Shown here piece after piece: positions 52,382 through 62,400 of a stretch of 64,000 nucleotides of DNA (its first letter is position 1; each line of letters opens with the position of its first letter). The translations under genes were made by a program, and so were the position numbers. The DNA is taken from the NCBI GenBank assembly GCA_011525845.1, contig WYBP01000011.1:1-64000 (forward strand), written 5' to 3'. The notes below the pieces were generated by a model that saw only the letters and a program-made list of their open reading frames with translations, was not told the DNA's origin and searched no databases. Source of the stretch: Gemmatimonadaceae bacterium. GTDB taxonomy: Bacteria; Gemmatimonadota; Gemmatimonadetes; Gemmatimonadales; Gemmatimonadaceae.

Positions 52382-53061
52382 TCGCCCAGCGCGACCGGGT
52401 GGCACTGCGGAAGCGGAGCGAGGCGCTGGTCGCCAGGGCGCAGGACGAGGAGCGCGCCTGGGTGGCGGGGGAGCTCCACGACGACATCCTCCAGCGCGTG
52501 GCGCTCCTGCGCCACGAGGTCGAGCAGTTCTGGAGCGGGACGCTCCCGGTGCGCGACCCGCACACGATCACCCGGCTGCGCGGCATCAGCGCGGAGCTGC
52601 TCGACCTCGGCGTCGCGGTGCGGAACATCGCGCGCCGGCTCCACCCCACCGTGGTGGACCAGGTGGGGTTCCTCCCGGCGGTGCACGCGCTCGCGGACGA
52701 GATCCGGGGGGCGAGCGGGATCGCCGTCACCCTGCGCCTGCCTCCGGAGAACCCGCCGCTCGGCGCGGAGGTCGCCCGTGCGGCGTACCGGATCGTGCAG
52801 GAGGCCCTGCGCAACACGGCGCGCCACTCGAGCAGTGCGACCGCATCCGTGGAGGTGCAGGTGCACGGACAGCGCCTCTTCATCCGCGTCGCGGACGCGG
52901 GGCGCGGACTCGACCATCCCGAGAAGTCCACGAACGGGATCGGGCTGGCGATCCTCCGCGAGCGCGCCCTGAGCGTCGGTGGCTCCGCCGACATCACCTC
53001 GGACACGGGCCGGGGGACGGTCGTGACGGCCTCGCTCCCGCTCCGGTCGGATCTCGCGTAA
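52288..53061 (+). CDS. NarL-type sensor histidine kinase (HisKA_3)
   Basis: A 257-residue kinase: one TM helix (residues 7-33), a short coiled linker, HisKA_3 dimerisation with phospho-acceptor H64 in VAGELHDDILQRVALL, and a GHKL ATPase domain (residues 150-255) with AAYRIVQEALRNTARHS, VADAGRGL and GIGLAILRERA. GTG start with GGAGG six bases upstream; the frame lies inside the preceding gene. It partners with the response regulator downstream. Confidence 0.9.
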   Translation: MGTSSDVLWGLLVAGALSVLIIVVAFVVALVIAQRDRVALRKRSEALVARAQDEERAWVAGELHDDILQRVALLRHEVEQFWSGTLPVRDPHTITRLRGISAELLDLGVAVRNIARRLHPTVVDQVGFLPAVHALADEIRGASGIAVTLRLPPENPPLGAEVARAAYRIVQEALRNTARHSSSATASVEVQVHGQRLFIRVADAGRGLDHPEKSTNGIGLAILRERALSVGGSADITSDTGRGTVVTASLPLRSDLA

Positions 53062-53078
53062 GTGACGACCCCCGCCCG

Positions 53079-53771
53079 ATGACGCGCCCCCGACTGATCA
53101 TCGCCGACGACCACCATTTGATGGTGGAGGCCCTCCGCAGCGCGCTCGGTGCGCACTACGAGATCGCCGCGGTCGCCTACGACGCCAACGAGGTGCTCTC
53201 CACCGTCGCGCGGACCAGGGCGGACTGTCTCCTGCTCGACCTCTCGCTCCCGGGCCAGAACGGACTCGAGCTCCTCCCCGTGATCGAGAAGATCGCCCCG
53301 GACCTCCCCGTGATCGTCGTGACGATGCACCTCGACCGGGCCGTGGCCGAGACGGCGATGCAGGCCGGCGCCCGAGGCTTCGTACCCAAGGACTCGGGCC
53401 TCGAGGAGCTGGAGGCGGCGATCACGACCGTGCTGGAGGGGGGCGTGCACATCTCGCCGCGCCTCCCGGCCGTCACCAACCGCATCGCGCTGCGCGCGGC
53501 GCACGCGGGCCTCGCCCAGCTCACCCCGCGCCAGCACGAGATCGTGCGCCTCATCGCGGAGGGGCGCACCTCGCCCGAGATCGCGAAGTGGCTGGGACTG
53601 AGCCAGCGCACGGTGGCGTTCCACCGCACCAACATCCGCACCAAGCTCGGGATCGACAGCGAGCGCGGCCTGCTCCGGTTCGCCCTCCTCACGCGCATGA
53701 GCGACGACGGCGCCGCGGACGGCGAGACCGACGCGGCGGACGCGGAGACCGACGACGAGCAGGACGGCTAG
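53079..53771 (+). CDS. LuxR/NarL-family response regulator
   Basis: A 230-residue regulator: receiver domain with acidic pocket D10-D11, phospho-acceptor D54 in LLLDLSLPG, K near residue 105 in FVPKDSG, and a C-terminal LuxR HTH (LTPRQHEIVRLIAEGRTSPEIAKWLGLSQRTV, residues 147-205). An acidic tail (DDGAADGETDAADAETDDEQ) of about 25 residues is unusual. Its regulon is unknown. Confidence 0.92.
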   Translation: MTRPRLIIADDHHLMVEALRSALGAHYEIAAVAYDANEVLSTVARTRADCLLLDLSLPGQNGLELLPVIEKIAPDLPVIVVTMHLDRAVAETAMQAGARGFVPKDSGLEELEAAITTVLEGGVHISPRLPAVTNRIALRAAHAGLAQLTPRQHEIVRLIAEGRTSPEIAKWLGLSQRTVAFHRTNIRTKLGIDSERGLLRFALLTRMSDDGAADGETDAADAETDDEQDG

Positions 53772-55222
53772 AAGAGCCCGACCTTCCCGCGCACCGACGC
53801 GATGAGGAGCGCCGGGTCGTACGCGACACCGTGCCGGAACACGAGCTCGACGTTGCGCACGTCGCCGATCCGCGCGGACGGGTCACCGCCGACGACCACG
53901 AGGTCCGCCTCCTTCCCCACCGCGAGCGACCCGACGAGATGGTCGCGGCCGAGGTACTTCGCGCCGTTCAGCGTGCCGATGGTGATCGCCTCGAGCGGCG
54001 TGAACCCGCCCTCGACGAGCAGCTCGAGCGCGCGCTGGTTGGAGTAGCCGGCGACGACGCCTCCCCCTCCCGTCGGGTCGGTCCCCACCACGAGCAGGCC
54101 TCCCGCGCGGGCGAACGCGACCTCGGCGGCGCGCGCGGCCGGGTAGAGCGCCGTGTACCCCGAGGTGCGCGCGGCCGTGGCGGCGTGCCGCCGTTCGAAC
54201 TCGTCCCGCAACGAGGGCTCCAGCACGTCGAGGCCCGGCGGGAGCGGACGCCCGGGGACGAAGGTCTCGAAGATCGTCAGCGTCGACGTCACCGCGACGC
54301 GCCGGCGGACCAGCTCGGCGATCAGGGCGCGCATCTCCGCGCGCGAGGTGTCGAGTGCCGCGGCCTGTTCCGCCTGCGGGGCCTGCCGGCACTGGTCGGG
54401 CTGCTTCCCCTGCACGAAGTCGGTGGCCGCGAAGAACCCGTGCTCCAGGTCGTCGATGCCGAGTGCCGCCGCCTCGGCGTAGGTGACGGAGCAGAGGTGG
54501 CCGGTGACCTTGAGGCCGCGCGCATGCGCCGCGGCGATCGCGGCGCCGAGCACTTCGCGGCTGATGTGCATGTAGGCCTTGAACGAAGTCGCCCCCGCGT
54601 CGGCCCAGAAGTCCACCATGCGCCGCGCCTCGGCGGGGGTGGTGATGCTCGTCAGCTGTCCGAGTGAGAGTCCCGGCCCCGTGAGGTAGGGCGCGGTGGC
54701 GTCGATCCAGGGCCCGGGCTTCTCACCCCGCGCGACCGCGCGCGCCAGGTTGATCTCGCCATACCCGTTCATGTTCCCGCCGGTGCGCATCGAAGTGACG
54801 CCGCCGGCGAGGTAGAGCCGCGAGAAGCTCTCGGTGAGGTTCGCGTAGGTGCCGCTCCCGGTCGGGTAGTAGAGGTGCTCGTGCAGCATCACGAGCCCGG
54901 GAATGACCGAGCGGCCGGCGAGGTCGATCGACTCCGCGCCGGCGGGGATCGCGACGGTGCCCTCCGCGCCGATCGCCGCGATGCGGCCGTCGCGGATGAT
55001 GAGCGTCTGCGCCCCGCGGGCCGGCGCGCCGGTCCCGTCGATGACGCGCACGTGGCGGAGCGCGATGACCGGCGCCTCGGTCCGCACGTAGCGGCGGACG
55101 GCGGCCGAGAGCTCGGGGCGCGGCGCCCCGACGGCGGCCTGCGCCCGGCCGGCGTGCGGCGAGAGCGCGAGACCGGACGTGCAGAGGGCGAGCGCGAGTG
55201 CGCAGACGATCCGGGAACGCAT
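53768..55222 (-). CDS. Secreted amidohydrolase-family protein
   Basis: A 484-residue exported metal-dependent hydrolase with a signal peptide (residues 1-28). The composite domain starts VIALRHVRVIDGTGAP; the metal-binding H-x-H appears as LHEHLYYP in place of the usual HxH; later histidines lie in GHLCSVTYAEA and DDLEHGF, and D in VGTDPTGGG. SLAVGKEADLVVVGGDP is a late family mark. A peptidase-like imidazolonepropionase/prolidase relative is likely; substrate unknown. Convergent with the response regulator, four-base overlap. Confidence 0.85.
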   Translation of the reverse strand: MRSRIVCALALALCTSGLALSPHAGRAQAAVGAPRPELSAAVRRYVRTEAPVIALRHVRVIDGTGAPARGAQTLIIRDGRIAAIGAEGTVAIPAGAESIDLAGRSVIPGLVMLHEHLYYPTGSGTYANLTESFSRLYLAGGVTSMRTGGNMNGYGEINLARAVARGEKPGPWIDATAPYLTGPGLSLGQLTSITTPAEARRMVDFWADAGATSFKAYMHISREVLGAAIAAAHARGLKVTGHLCSVTYAEAAALGIDDLEHGFFAATDFVQGKQPDQCRQAPQAEQAAALDTSRAEMRALIAELVRRRVAVTSTLTIFETFVPGRPLPPGLDVLEPSLRDEFERRHAATAARTSGYTALYPAARAAEVAFARAGGLLVVGTDPTGGGGVVAGYSNQRALELLVEGGFTPLEAITIGTLNGAKYLGRDHLVGSLAVGKEADLVVVGGDPSARIGDVRNVELVFRHGVAYDPALLIASVRGKVGLF

Positions 55223-55313
55223 GCGGGACTCCGGGTGCGGGGGGTGCGGTGTGCGTCCTGACGCGCGAAGCTATCATTTGCGCGCCGCCTCGCCACCAGC
55301 CCATCGAGCAAGC

Positions 55314-56219
55314 ATGCAACGTCCCGCCAGCGTCACCGCGAGTGCGATCCTCGTCGTGCTCGGCAGCCTGATGACCCTCGCGCTCGCCGCCGCGATGTTC
55401 TGGCTCCCCACCAGCGGGAGTGCGGGGGTGGAACACGAGCGGTCGTTCGCCATCGGCCTCGGGGTCTTCTACCTGGCCGGCGCACTGACGGGGCTCGCGA
55501 CCAGCGTCGGGCTCTTCCGGCTCCGGCGCTGGGCGCGCGTCCTGCTGCTCGCGTTCGCCGGGGTGCTGGTGCTCTTCTGCGCGTTCGCGGCCCTGGTCGT
55601 CGCCCTGATCCCCCTGCCGGAGGTGGCTGGCCCGGACCTCCCGCTGCCACCGAACCTCCGCGCGATCACGGTCATGGTGTTCGCGGTCCCGGCGGCCATC
55701 GCCACCTGGTGGCTCGTGCTCTTCACCCGGCCGCGGATCGTGGACGCGTTCGGCGGGGAGGCCGTGGCGGATCCCTCGGCACCCCCGACGATCGTCCTTC
55801 TGATCGGCTGGCTCACCGTGATCGGCGGCGTGGCCTCCCTCGGACTGGTCTGGACCGGGTCTCCCTGGTACTTCCTCGGGCTCTTCATCGACGGGTGGGG
55901 CGCGAGGGCGTGCTACCTGGCGTTCGCCCTCTTCCAGCTCTACGTGGGCCGCGGGCTCCTGCGGCTGGAGGAGCGGTCGCGCGTCCTCGCGATCTGGTTC
56001 TACATCGTCTCGTCGCTGAACGGTGTCGCCCTGCTGCTCAGTCCGGGAATGCGCGCACGACTCCTCGCCTTCTCGCGGGAGGTCGACCCGGCGGCCGCCG
56101 ACGCGCTGCCGTTCGACACCGAGTCCTTCCTCTGGTGGGTGATGGCGGTGACCCTCGTGGTGGTCGTCGCGCAGACCTGGCTGCTGGTCAGGGCGCGGCC
56201 GGCCTTCCACCGCGACTGA
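55314..56219 (+). CDS. Integral membrane protein of unknown function
   Basis: A 301-residue protein with about seven hydrophobic helices (near residues 8-28, 45-70, 75-100, 115-135, 165-185, 195-215, 270-290). No motif is recognised. TATCAT lies 41 bases before the ATG and could be a -10 element. The gene is followed by a 7-bp hairpin and stands alone. Confidence 0.7.
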   Translation: MQRPASVTASAILVVLGSLMTLALAAAMFWLPTSGSAGVEHERSFAIGLGVFYLAGALTGLATSVGLFRLRRWARVLLLAFAGVLVLFCAFAALVVALIPLPEVAGPDLPLPPNLRAITVMVFAVPAAIATWWLVLFTRPRIVDAFGGEAVADPSAPPTIVLLIGWLTVIGGVASLGLVWTGSPWYFLGLFIDGWGARACYLAFALFQLYVGRGLLRLEERSRVLAIWFYIVSSLNGVALLLSPGMRARLLAFSREVDPAAADALPFDTESFLWWVMAVTLVVVVAQTWLLVRARPAFHRD

Positions 56220-56225
56220 CCCGGG

Positions 56226-56242
56226 CCCTCCCGGCGGGAGGG
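56226..56242 (+). terminator. 7-bp hairpin
   Basis: Perfect stem CCCTCCC/GGGAGGG with a 3-base loop, six bases after the preceding stop. No T-tract. Confidence 0.5.
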
Positions 56243-56279
56243 TGACCGGGCGGCCCTCCCCGCGCCATCTTCTACCGCC

Positions 56280-57518
56280 ATGTCGCTCACCACCAAGGTC
56301 CTTCTCGCGCTCCTCGCCGGGTTCGGCGTGGGACTCGCGCTCGCGGCGTGGGATGCGCCCACATCGCAGACCATCATCCGGGTCGTCGAACCCGTGGGCA
56401 CCATCTTCATCAACGCGATCCGGATGACGGTGATCCCCCTCGTGGTGGGGAGCCTCATCGTGGGCGTGAGCGCGGCGCCGGATCCACGTGCGGTGGGACG
56501 GATCGGGGCGCGGGCGCTGGTGCTCTTCGTGGTGGTGGTCGCGGCGGCCGCGGCGGTGGGCGTCCTGCTCGGCCCGCCCCTCTTCGCACTCTTCTCGCTC
56601 GAGCCGTCCGCGGTGGAGGCGCTGCGCGCGAGCGCGGCCTCCGCCGGGGGGAGCGCCGCCGAGGGTGCGCGCAGCATCCCCACCGTCGCGCAGTGGGTCG
56701 TCTCCCTCGTCCCGGTCAACCCGGTGAAGGCGGCCTCGGACGGGGCGATGCTGCCGCTCATCGTCTTCTCGGTGGTGTTCGCCGCCGCGCTCATGGGGGT
56801 GGCCGCCGAGCGGCGCACGGCGGTGCTGCGCTTCTTCGAGGGCATCACCGACGCCTCGCTGGTGCTCGTGCGCGCGATCCTCGAGCTCGCGCCGATCGGG
56901 GTGTTCGCGCTCGTGGTGCCGCTCGCGGCGCGCATGGGCCTCGCCGCCGCCGGGGCGCTGGTCGGGTACATCGTGATCGTCTCGGCGATCTGCGTGGCGT
57001 TCATGGGCCTCGTGCTCTACCCGGCCGCGGTGCTCCTGGGCCGCGTCCCGCTGAAGGAGTTCGCCCTCGCCACGCTCCCGGCCCAGGGCATCGCGTTCAG
57101 CTCGCGCTCCTCGCTCGCCGCGCTCCCCGCGATGCTGGAGAGCGTGACGGATCGCCTCCGGCTCCCCCCCGCGATGGGGAGCTTCTTCATCCCGCTCGCG
57201 GCGTCGATGTTCCGTGCCGGCGCGGGGATCGGGCAGACGGTGGGCGTGATCTTCATCGCCAAGCTCTACGGCGTGGACCTGGGCGCGGCCCAGCTCATGA
57301 CCATCGCGGTCACCTCGATCGTGACCTCGTTCTCGGTGCCCGGGATCCCCGGGGGCTCGATCATCGTGATGGTCCCCGTGCTGATGGCCGCCGGCATCCC
57401 GATCGAGGGGGTGGGGATCCTGCTCGGCGTGGACACCATCCCCGACATGTTCCGGACCACGACGAACGTCACCGGGCACATGTCCGCCGCGGTGATCCTC
57501 AGCCGCGGCGAGCGCTGA
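56280..57518 (+). CDS. Dicarboxylate/amino acid:cation symporter (DAACS family)
   Basis: A 412-residue transporter of the GltP/DctA fold with eight TM segments and re-entrant hairpins. HP1 carries FSSRSSLAALPAMLES; TM7 region has MFRAGAGIGQTVGVIFIAKLYG; HP2 has SVPGIPGGSIIVMVPVLMAAGIP, and TM8 ends GVDTIPDMFRTTTNVTGHMSAAV. Na+ or H+ coupled uptake of glutamate, aspartate or dicarboxylates; specificity not fixed. Confidence 0.92.
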   Translation: MSLTTKVLLALLAGFGVGLALAAWDAPTSQTIIRVVEPVGTIFINAIRMTVIPLVVGSLIVGVSAAPDPRAVGRIGARALVLFVVVVAAAAAVGVLLGPPLFALFSLEPSAVEALRASAASAGGSAAEGARSIPTVAQWVVSLVPVNPVKAASDGAMLPLIVFSVVFAAALMGVAAERRTAVLRFFEGITDASLVLVRAILELAPIGVFALVVPLAARMGLAAAGALVGYIVIVSAICVAFMGLVLYPAAVLLGRVPLKEFALATLPAQGIAFSSRSSLAALPAMLESVTDRLRLPPAMGSFFIPLAASMFRAGAGIGQTVGVIFIAKLYGVDLGAAQLMTIAVTSIVTSFSVPGIPGGSIIVMVPVLMAAGIPIEGVGILLGVDTIPDMFRTTTNVTGHMSAAVILSRGER

Positions 57519-57532
57519 CCGGTCATGGTCCG

Positions 57533-58717
57533 GTGCTGAGCGAACACTGGCCCTCCCTCCTCGCCGCCGCGCTCTGGATCGGTGCGCTCGCGTCGGTGGT
57601 GTGGCGGTTCCGCGACTCGCGGTCGCTGGACGAGTTCCCGGCCGAGCCGCCGGCGGAGGCCCCGCTGCTCACGGTCGTGGTCCCCGCGCGGGACGAGGCG
57701 CACAACCTCGAGGCGTGCGTGAGGTCGGTGCTCGCGTCCACCTGGCCGTCGCTCGAGGTGCTCGTCGTGGACGACCACTCCACGGACGGCACGGGCGCGA
57801 TCGCGGCGCGGCTCGCGGCCGAGGACGCCCGCGTGCGCCTGATCCCGGCGCCGGACCTCCCCGCCGGATGGTTCGGCAAGCAGTGGGCCTGCCACACGGG
57901 CGCCCGTGCGGCGCGCGGCGAGCTGCTCTGCTTCACCGACGCCGACACGCGGCACGCCCCTGACCTCCTCGCGCGCTCCGTGAACGGACTCCGGGCGGTG
58001 GACGCGCAGCTCTTCACGGTCGCGGGCCGGCAGTTGATGGAGACCTTCTGGGAGAAGGTGGTCCAGCCCGTGGTCTTCGCGATGTTCCTCTCGCGCTACG
58101 GCGGGCTCGAGGCGATGAGCCGCTCGACGAACCCGCGCAACAAGATCGCGAACGGCCAGTTCATGCTCTTCACGCGCGACGGATACGACCGGCTCGGCGG
58201 GCACGCCTCCGTGCGCGACCACGTGGCCGAGGACCTCCGGCTGGCGCAGCGCTGCACCGAGGAAGGACTTCGGATGCACATGGTGCTGGCCCCGGACCAC
58301 CTCGCCACGCGCATGTACACCTCCCTGCGGGAGTTGCGGCGCGGCTGGGGGAAGAACGTCTACGCCGCCGGCCGCGACACCTTCCCCGACTCGCCGGTCC
58401 TGCAGCGCCTCCTCCCGTTCATCTACCCGCTCTTCGCCGTCCCGCCGATGCTCCCCGCGGTGGCGTTCCTGCTGGGCTGGAGCGGACTTCTGGGGGAGGG
58501 CGCGATCTGGTTCGCGGCGGTCACCGCCCCGGGCCACCTCGCGTTCTGGATGGGGGTGTACGCCTATTCGCGCATCAGCCCGCTCTGGGCGGTCCTCCAC
58601 CCGCTGGGCGCGCTCGTGTTCGGATGGATCTTCGCCGAGTCGGCGTGGCGCGGGAGCCGTGTCGAGTGGAAGGGGCGTGAGTACCTGTCGCAGGTGGCCG
58701 GGCCCCCCGAGCGCTGA
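57533..58717 (+). CDS. Membrane-bound family 2 glycosyltransferase
   Basis: A 394-residue protein: one N-terminal TM helix, a GT-A domain (TVVVPARDEAHNLEACVRSVL, VDDHSTDGT, CFTDADTRH as the D-x-D site, then EDLRLAQRC), and two to three TM helices near residues 300-370. It resembles hopanoid- or carotenoid-linked glycosyltransferases (HpnB/CrtQ-like), but no terpenoid genes are near. GTG start 15 bases after the symporter. Confidence 0.85.
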   Translation: MLSEHWPSLLAAALWIGALASVVWRFRDSRSLDEFPAEPPAEAPLLTVVVPARDEAHNLEACVRSVLASTWPSLEVLVVDDHSTDGTGAIAARLAAEDARVRLIPAPDLPAGWFGKQWACHTGARAARGELLCFTDADTRHAPDLLARSVNGLRAVDAQLFTVAGRQLMETFWEKVVQPVVFAMFLSRYGGLEAMSRSTNPRNKIANGQFMLFTRDGYDRLGGHASVRDHVAEDLRLAQRCTEEGLRMHMVLAPDHLATRMYTSLRELRRGWGKNVYAAGRDTFPDSPVLQRLLPFIYPLFAVPPMLPAVAFLLGWSGLLGEGAIWFAAVTAPGHLAFWMGVYAYSRISPLWAVLHPLGALVFGWIFAESAWRGSRVEWKGREYLSQVAGPPER

Positions 58718-58733
58718 CCGCTAGATTGCGCGC

Positions 58734-59390
58734 GTGCGCACCCAGCCCTTCGCCATCCTGTTCGACCTCGACGGCACGCTCATCGACTCCATCGGCCTGA
58801 TCGTGGGCGCGATGGAGTACGCCTTCGGCGACCGCCCGCACCGTCCGCCGGTCGACGAGTGGACCTCGGCGATCGGGACGCCGCTCGACGGGATGCTGCG
58901 GCGCTGGGCGACGGATGAGGCGGACGTCACGCACCTGCGCGAGCGGTACCGGGAGTTCCAGTCCAGCCGGCACGACGCGATGACCACGGCGTATCCGGGT
59001 GTGGTCGACACCGTCCGCCAGCTGCACGGGAACGGCCACCCGCTCGCGGTCGTGACCTCGAAGCTCGAGGCCGGTGCGCGGCGCTCGCTCCGGTTCATCG
59101 GCCTCGAGGAGTGCTTCTCCTCCGTGGTGGGGATCGACGCGACGGAGCGGCACAAGCCGGAGCCGGAGCCGGTCTGGTTCGCGCTCGACCGCCTGGGGGG
59201 CGTGCCGCGCGGGCGCGCGATCTTCGTCGGCGACTCCACGCACGACGTGCACGCGGGGAACGCCGCAGGCGTGGTGACGGCCGCCGCGACCTGGGGCCCC
59301 TTCTCCCGCGAGCAGCTCGCCGCAGCCGGGCCCGCACACTGGCTGGAGCGCATGGCCGACCTCCCGGAGCTCGTCGCCCGGCTGGACTGA
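58734..59390 (+). CDS. HAD-superfamily phosphatase
   Basis: A 218-residue HAD hydrolase with the four motifs: FDLDGTLIDS (nucleophile D), VVTSK, K near HKPEPEP, and FVGDSTHDVHAG. Cap type C1 suggests phosphoglycolate phosphatase or PpaX-like activity. GTG start; TAGATT lies six bases upstream, so the transcript may be leaderless. Confidence 0.88.
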   Translation: MRTQPFAILFDLDGTLIDSIGLIVGAMEYAFGDRPHRPPVDEWTSAIGTPLDGMLRRWATDEADVTHLRERYREFQSSRHDAMTTAYPGVVDTVRQLHGNGHPLAVVTSKLEAGARRSLRFIGLEECFSSVVGIDATERHKPEPEPVWFALDRLGGVPRGRAIFVGDSTHDVHAGNAAGVVTAAATWGPFSREQLAAAGPAHWLERMADLPELVARLD

Positions 59391-59457
59391 GTCACCGCGC
59401 TGACGGGCGCGGCGATCCGGTGGCGATCGCCCGCATGCGCCGCCCGACCGTCCGCGC

Positions 59458-62400
59458 GTGCTCACGACGAACGAGGCGGGGATCCTGCTCCGCGGCGCCG
59501 GCCGTGGCCCGCTGGCGCCCCTGCTGCGGGTCCTGCGCTTCGGAGCGCCCGTCGCGCTCGGGCGGCGGATCGCCGGCGAACTCGGGACCCGCGACCTGCG
59601 CGCGGAGGTCGCGGCGGGCCCGGGCACCACACGGGCACTCGTCGTGGAGTGGGACGCGCACGGCGACCTGCGCGAGGAGGGGGCGCGCCTCTGTCGCGCG
59701 CTGGCGAGCAACGCCCCCACCAGGCTCTGGCTGGTCGTCGCGCGTGACCGGGGCCGCCAGGTCCTGCTGATCGCCGCACCGCCGGCCGCCGGACGCGGGA
59801 CCACGCAGGCATTGCTCGTGGACACCCGGCACGTGCGCGCGTCGGACGCCGACACGCTCGCGGCCCTCGCCGCCGCGGCCACGGAGGAGGGCGCGCTGCT
59901 CCACACGCGCTGGCGGGAGATCCTCGGACGCGACGGGCTCACGCGCCGCTTCTACCGTGACTTCGAGCAGGGCGTGGCGTCGCTCGCCGAGACGGCGCAC
60001 GGCACCGCGGACGCCGCCGACCGACGCACCATCGCGCTGCTGCACGCCTCGCGGCTCCTCTTCCTCGCCTTCCTCGAGGCCAGGGGGCTGCTCGACGGCG
60101 ACCGGAGCTTCCTGCGGCACGCGTTCACCGCGCGGTGCGGCGGGCGCGGCGCGCACGCGCGATTCCTGCTCCCCCTCTTCTTCGGCACGCTGAACACGCC
60201 AGTGGCACAGCGTGCACCGGCCGCGCGGGAGTTCGGCGCGATCCCATTCCTCAATGGTGGGCTCTTCACGCGCACGCCCGTCGAGCGTCGCGCCCGCGGA
60301 CTCCGCTTCACGGACGACGCGCTCGGTGCCGTCGTGGGAGACCTCCTCGGCCGCTACCGCATCACCGCCCGCGAGACCAGCGACGAGTGGGCGGAAGCCG
60401 CCGTCGATCCCGAGATGCTCGGCCGCACCTTCGAGTCGCTGATGGCGAGCGGCGCGCGGCGCGACGGGGGCGTGTTCTACACCCCGCAGCCGCTGATCGC
60501 CCGGCTCACGCGGCAGGCGATCGACCGCTCGCTCGCGGAGAGGGCGGAGCCCGGGACCACGCGGGCCGCGCTCGAGCGGCTCCGCATCCTCGATCCGGCG
60601 TGCGGCTCGGGAGCGTTCCTCGTCTTCGCACTCGAGGAGCTGGCCGCGCGGCGCGCCGCCGCCGGTGATCCCCGCGGCGTCGCCGCCATCCGTCGCGAGA
60701 TCCTCGCGCGCTCGATCTTCGGGGTGGACCGCGACCCGGTGGCGGTCTGGCTCTGCCAGCTCCGCCTCTGGCTCTCCGTGATCGAGGAGGACGAGACGGT
60801 GGACGCCGCCCGCCTGCCGCCCCTCCCGAACCTCGACCGCAACATCCGCGAGGGTGATGCGCTCTCGGGCGATGACTTCGACGGCGCGCGCGTGCGCGCC
60901 CCGGGCACCCTCGAGCCGCTCCGGCTCCGCTACACGCGTGCGTCGGGCGCGAGGAAGCGCACGCTCGGCCGTGCGCTGGAGCGCGAGGAGCGGCGCCTCG
61001 CGCTCGCGGCGGCCGAGGAGCGATCGAAGCGTCTGCGCGCGGCGCGGATGGACCTGCTGGCCGCGCTGCGCTCGCGCGACCTCTTCCAGCAGCGTGGAGC
61101 GCCGGACGCCGCGGAGCGCGGCCGCCTCCTCGAGCTGCGCCGGGCGGCGCGCGAGGCACAAGGCGAGCTCCGACGACTGCGGGACGGCGGTGCGCTGCCC
61201 TTCTCCTTCTCCACGCACCTCCCCTCGCTCGCCCGCGACCGCGGGGTGGAGCTCGTGATCGGGAACCCGCCCTGGGTGCGGTTCCACCGCATCCCCGCGA
61301 GCGAGCGAGCGTCGCTCCGCGCGCGCTTCGAGTGCTTCCGCGAGGCGGGGTGGGTCGCGGGCGCGAGCGCGTCGGGCGCGGGGCGCGGTTTCGGCTCCCA
61401 GGCGGACCTCGCGGCGCTCTTCGTCGAACGTGCGGTGCGCCTCACGCGCGCGGGCGGCGTGGTGGCGCTGCTGGTGCCCGCGAAGCTCTGGAGCGCGCTC
61501 GCCGGGGGCGGGCTGCGCGCGTTCCTCGCACGCGAGGCACCGGCGGAGGTGCTGGAGACCTGGAGCGGGGGCGACGGCGGATTCGACGCGGCCGTGTATC
61601 CGTCGGCCCTCATCGCGCGGCGGCTCCCGGCCGGTGCCGTGGCCGCGCGGGCCGCGCCCCCGCGCATCGAGTGCGCCCGGCACCGCGCGGGCGGGATCGA
61701 TGCCTGGAAGCTCCCGCGCGCCTCGCTGGCCCTCGACGCGTCTCCCGGGGCACCCTGGCTGCTGATCCCCGGGGCGGTCCGCCGCGCCTTCGACCGCCTG
61801 GCCGCCGCCGGGGTGCCGATGGCCGTGTCGCCCCTGGGCCGCCCGATCCTCGGCGTGAAGACCGGGTGCAACTCAGCGTTCGTGCTCGGCAACGAGAGCC
61901 TCGGCGCCGTCACGCGACGGCTGCTGCGCCCCGTGATCCGCGGGGAGGATCTCCGGCCCTTCGCGGCGGCGGAGGGCGCGCGGGCGTGGATCCTCTGGAC
62001 CCACGATCGCCACGGCGCGCCGATGAGCGCGCTCCCCGAACCCGAACGTCGGTGGCTGCAGCGATGGCGCCGGACCCTCGAGCGGCGCACCGACGCGCGG
62101 CACGCGGCGTGGTGGAGCCTGTTCCGCACGGAGGCGGCGCGCCGCGACCTCCCGCGTGTCGTCTGGGCGGACATCGGACGCCGCCCCCGGGCGAGCGTGC
62201 TCCCCCTCGGCAATCCCACGGTGCCGCTCAACAGCTGCTACGTCGCGCGCGTCCCGCTCGACGAGGACGCGCACGCGCTCGCCGTGCTTCTCAACGCGCC
62301 GTTGGGTGCCGCCTGGCTGCGCACGCTCGCCGAGCCCGCCCGCGGCGGGTATCGCCGCTTCCTGGGCTGGACCTGTGCGCGGTTCCCGATCCCCGCGGAT

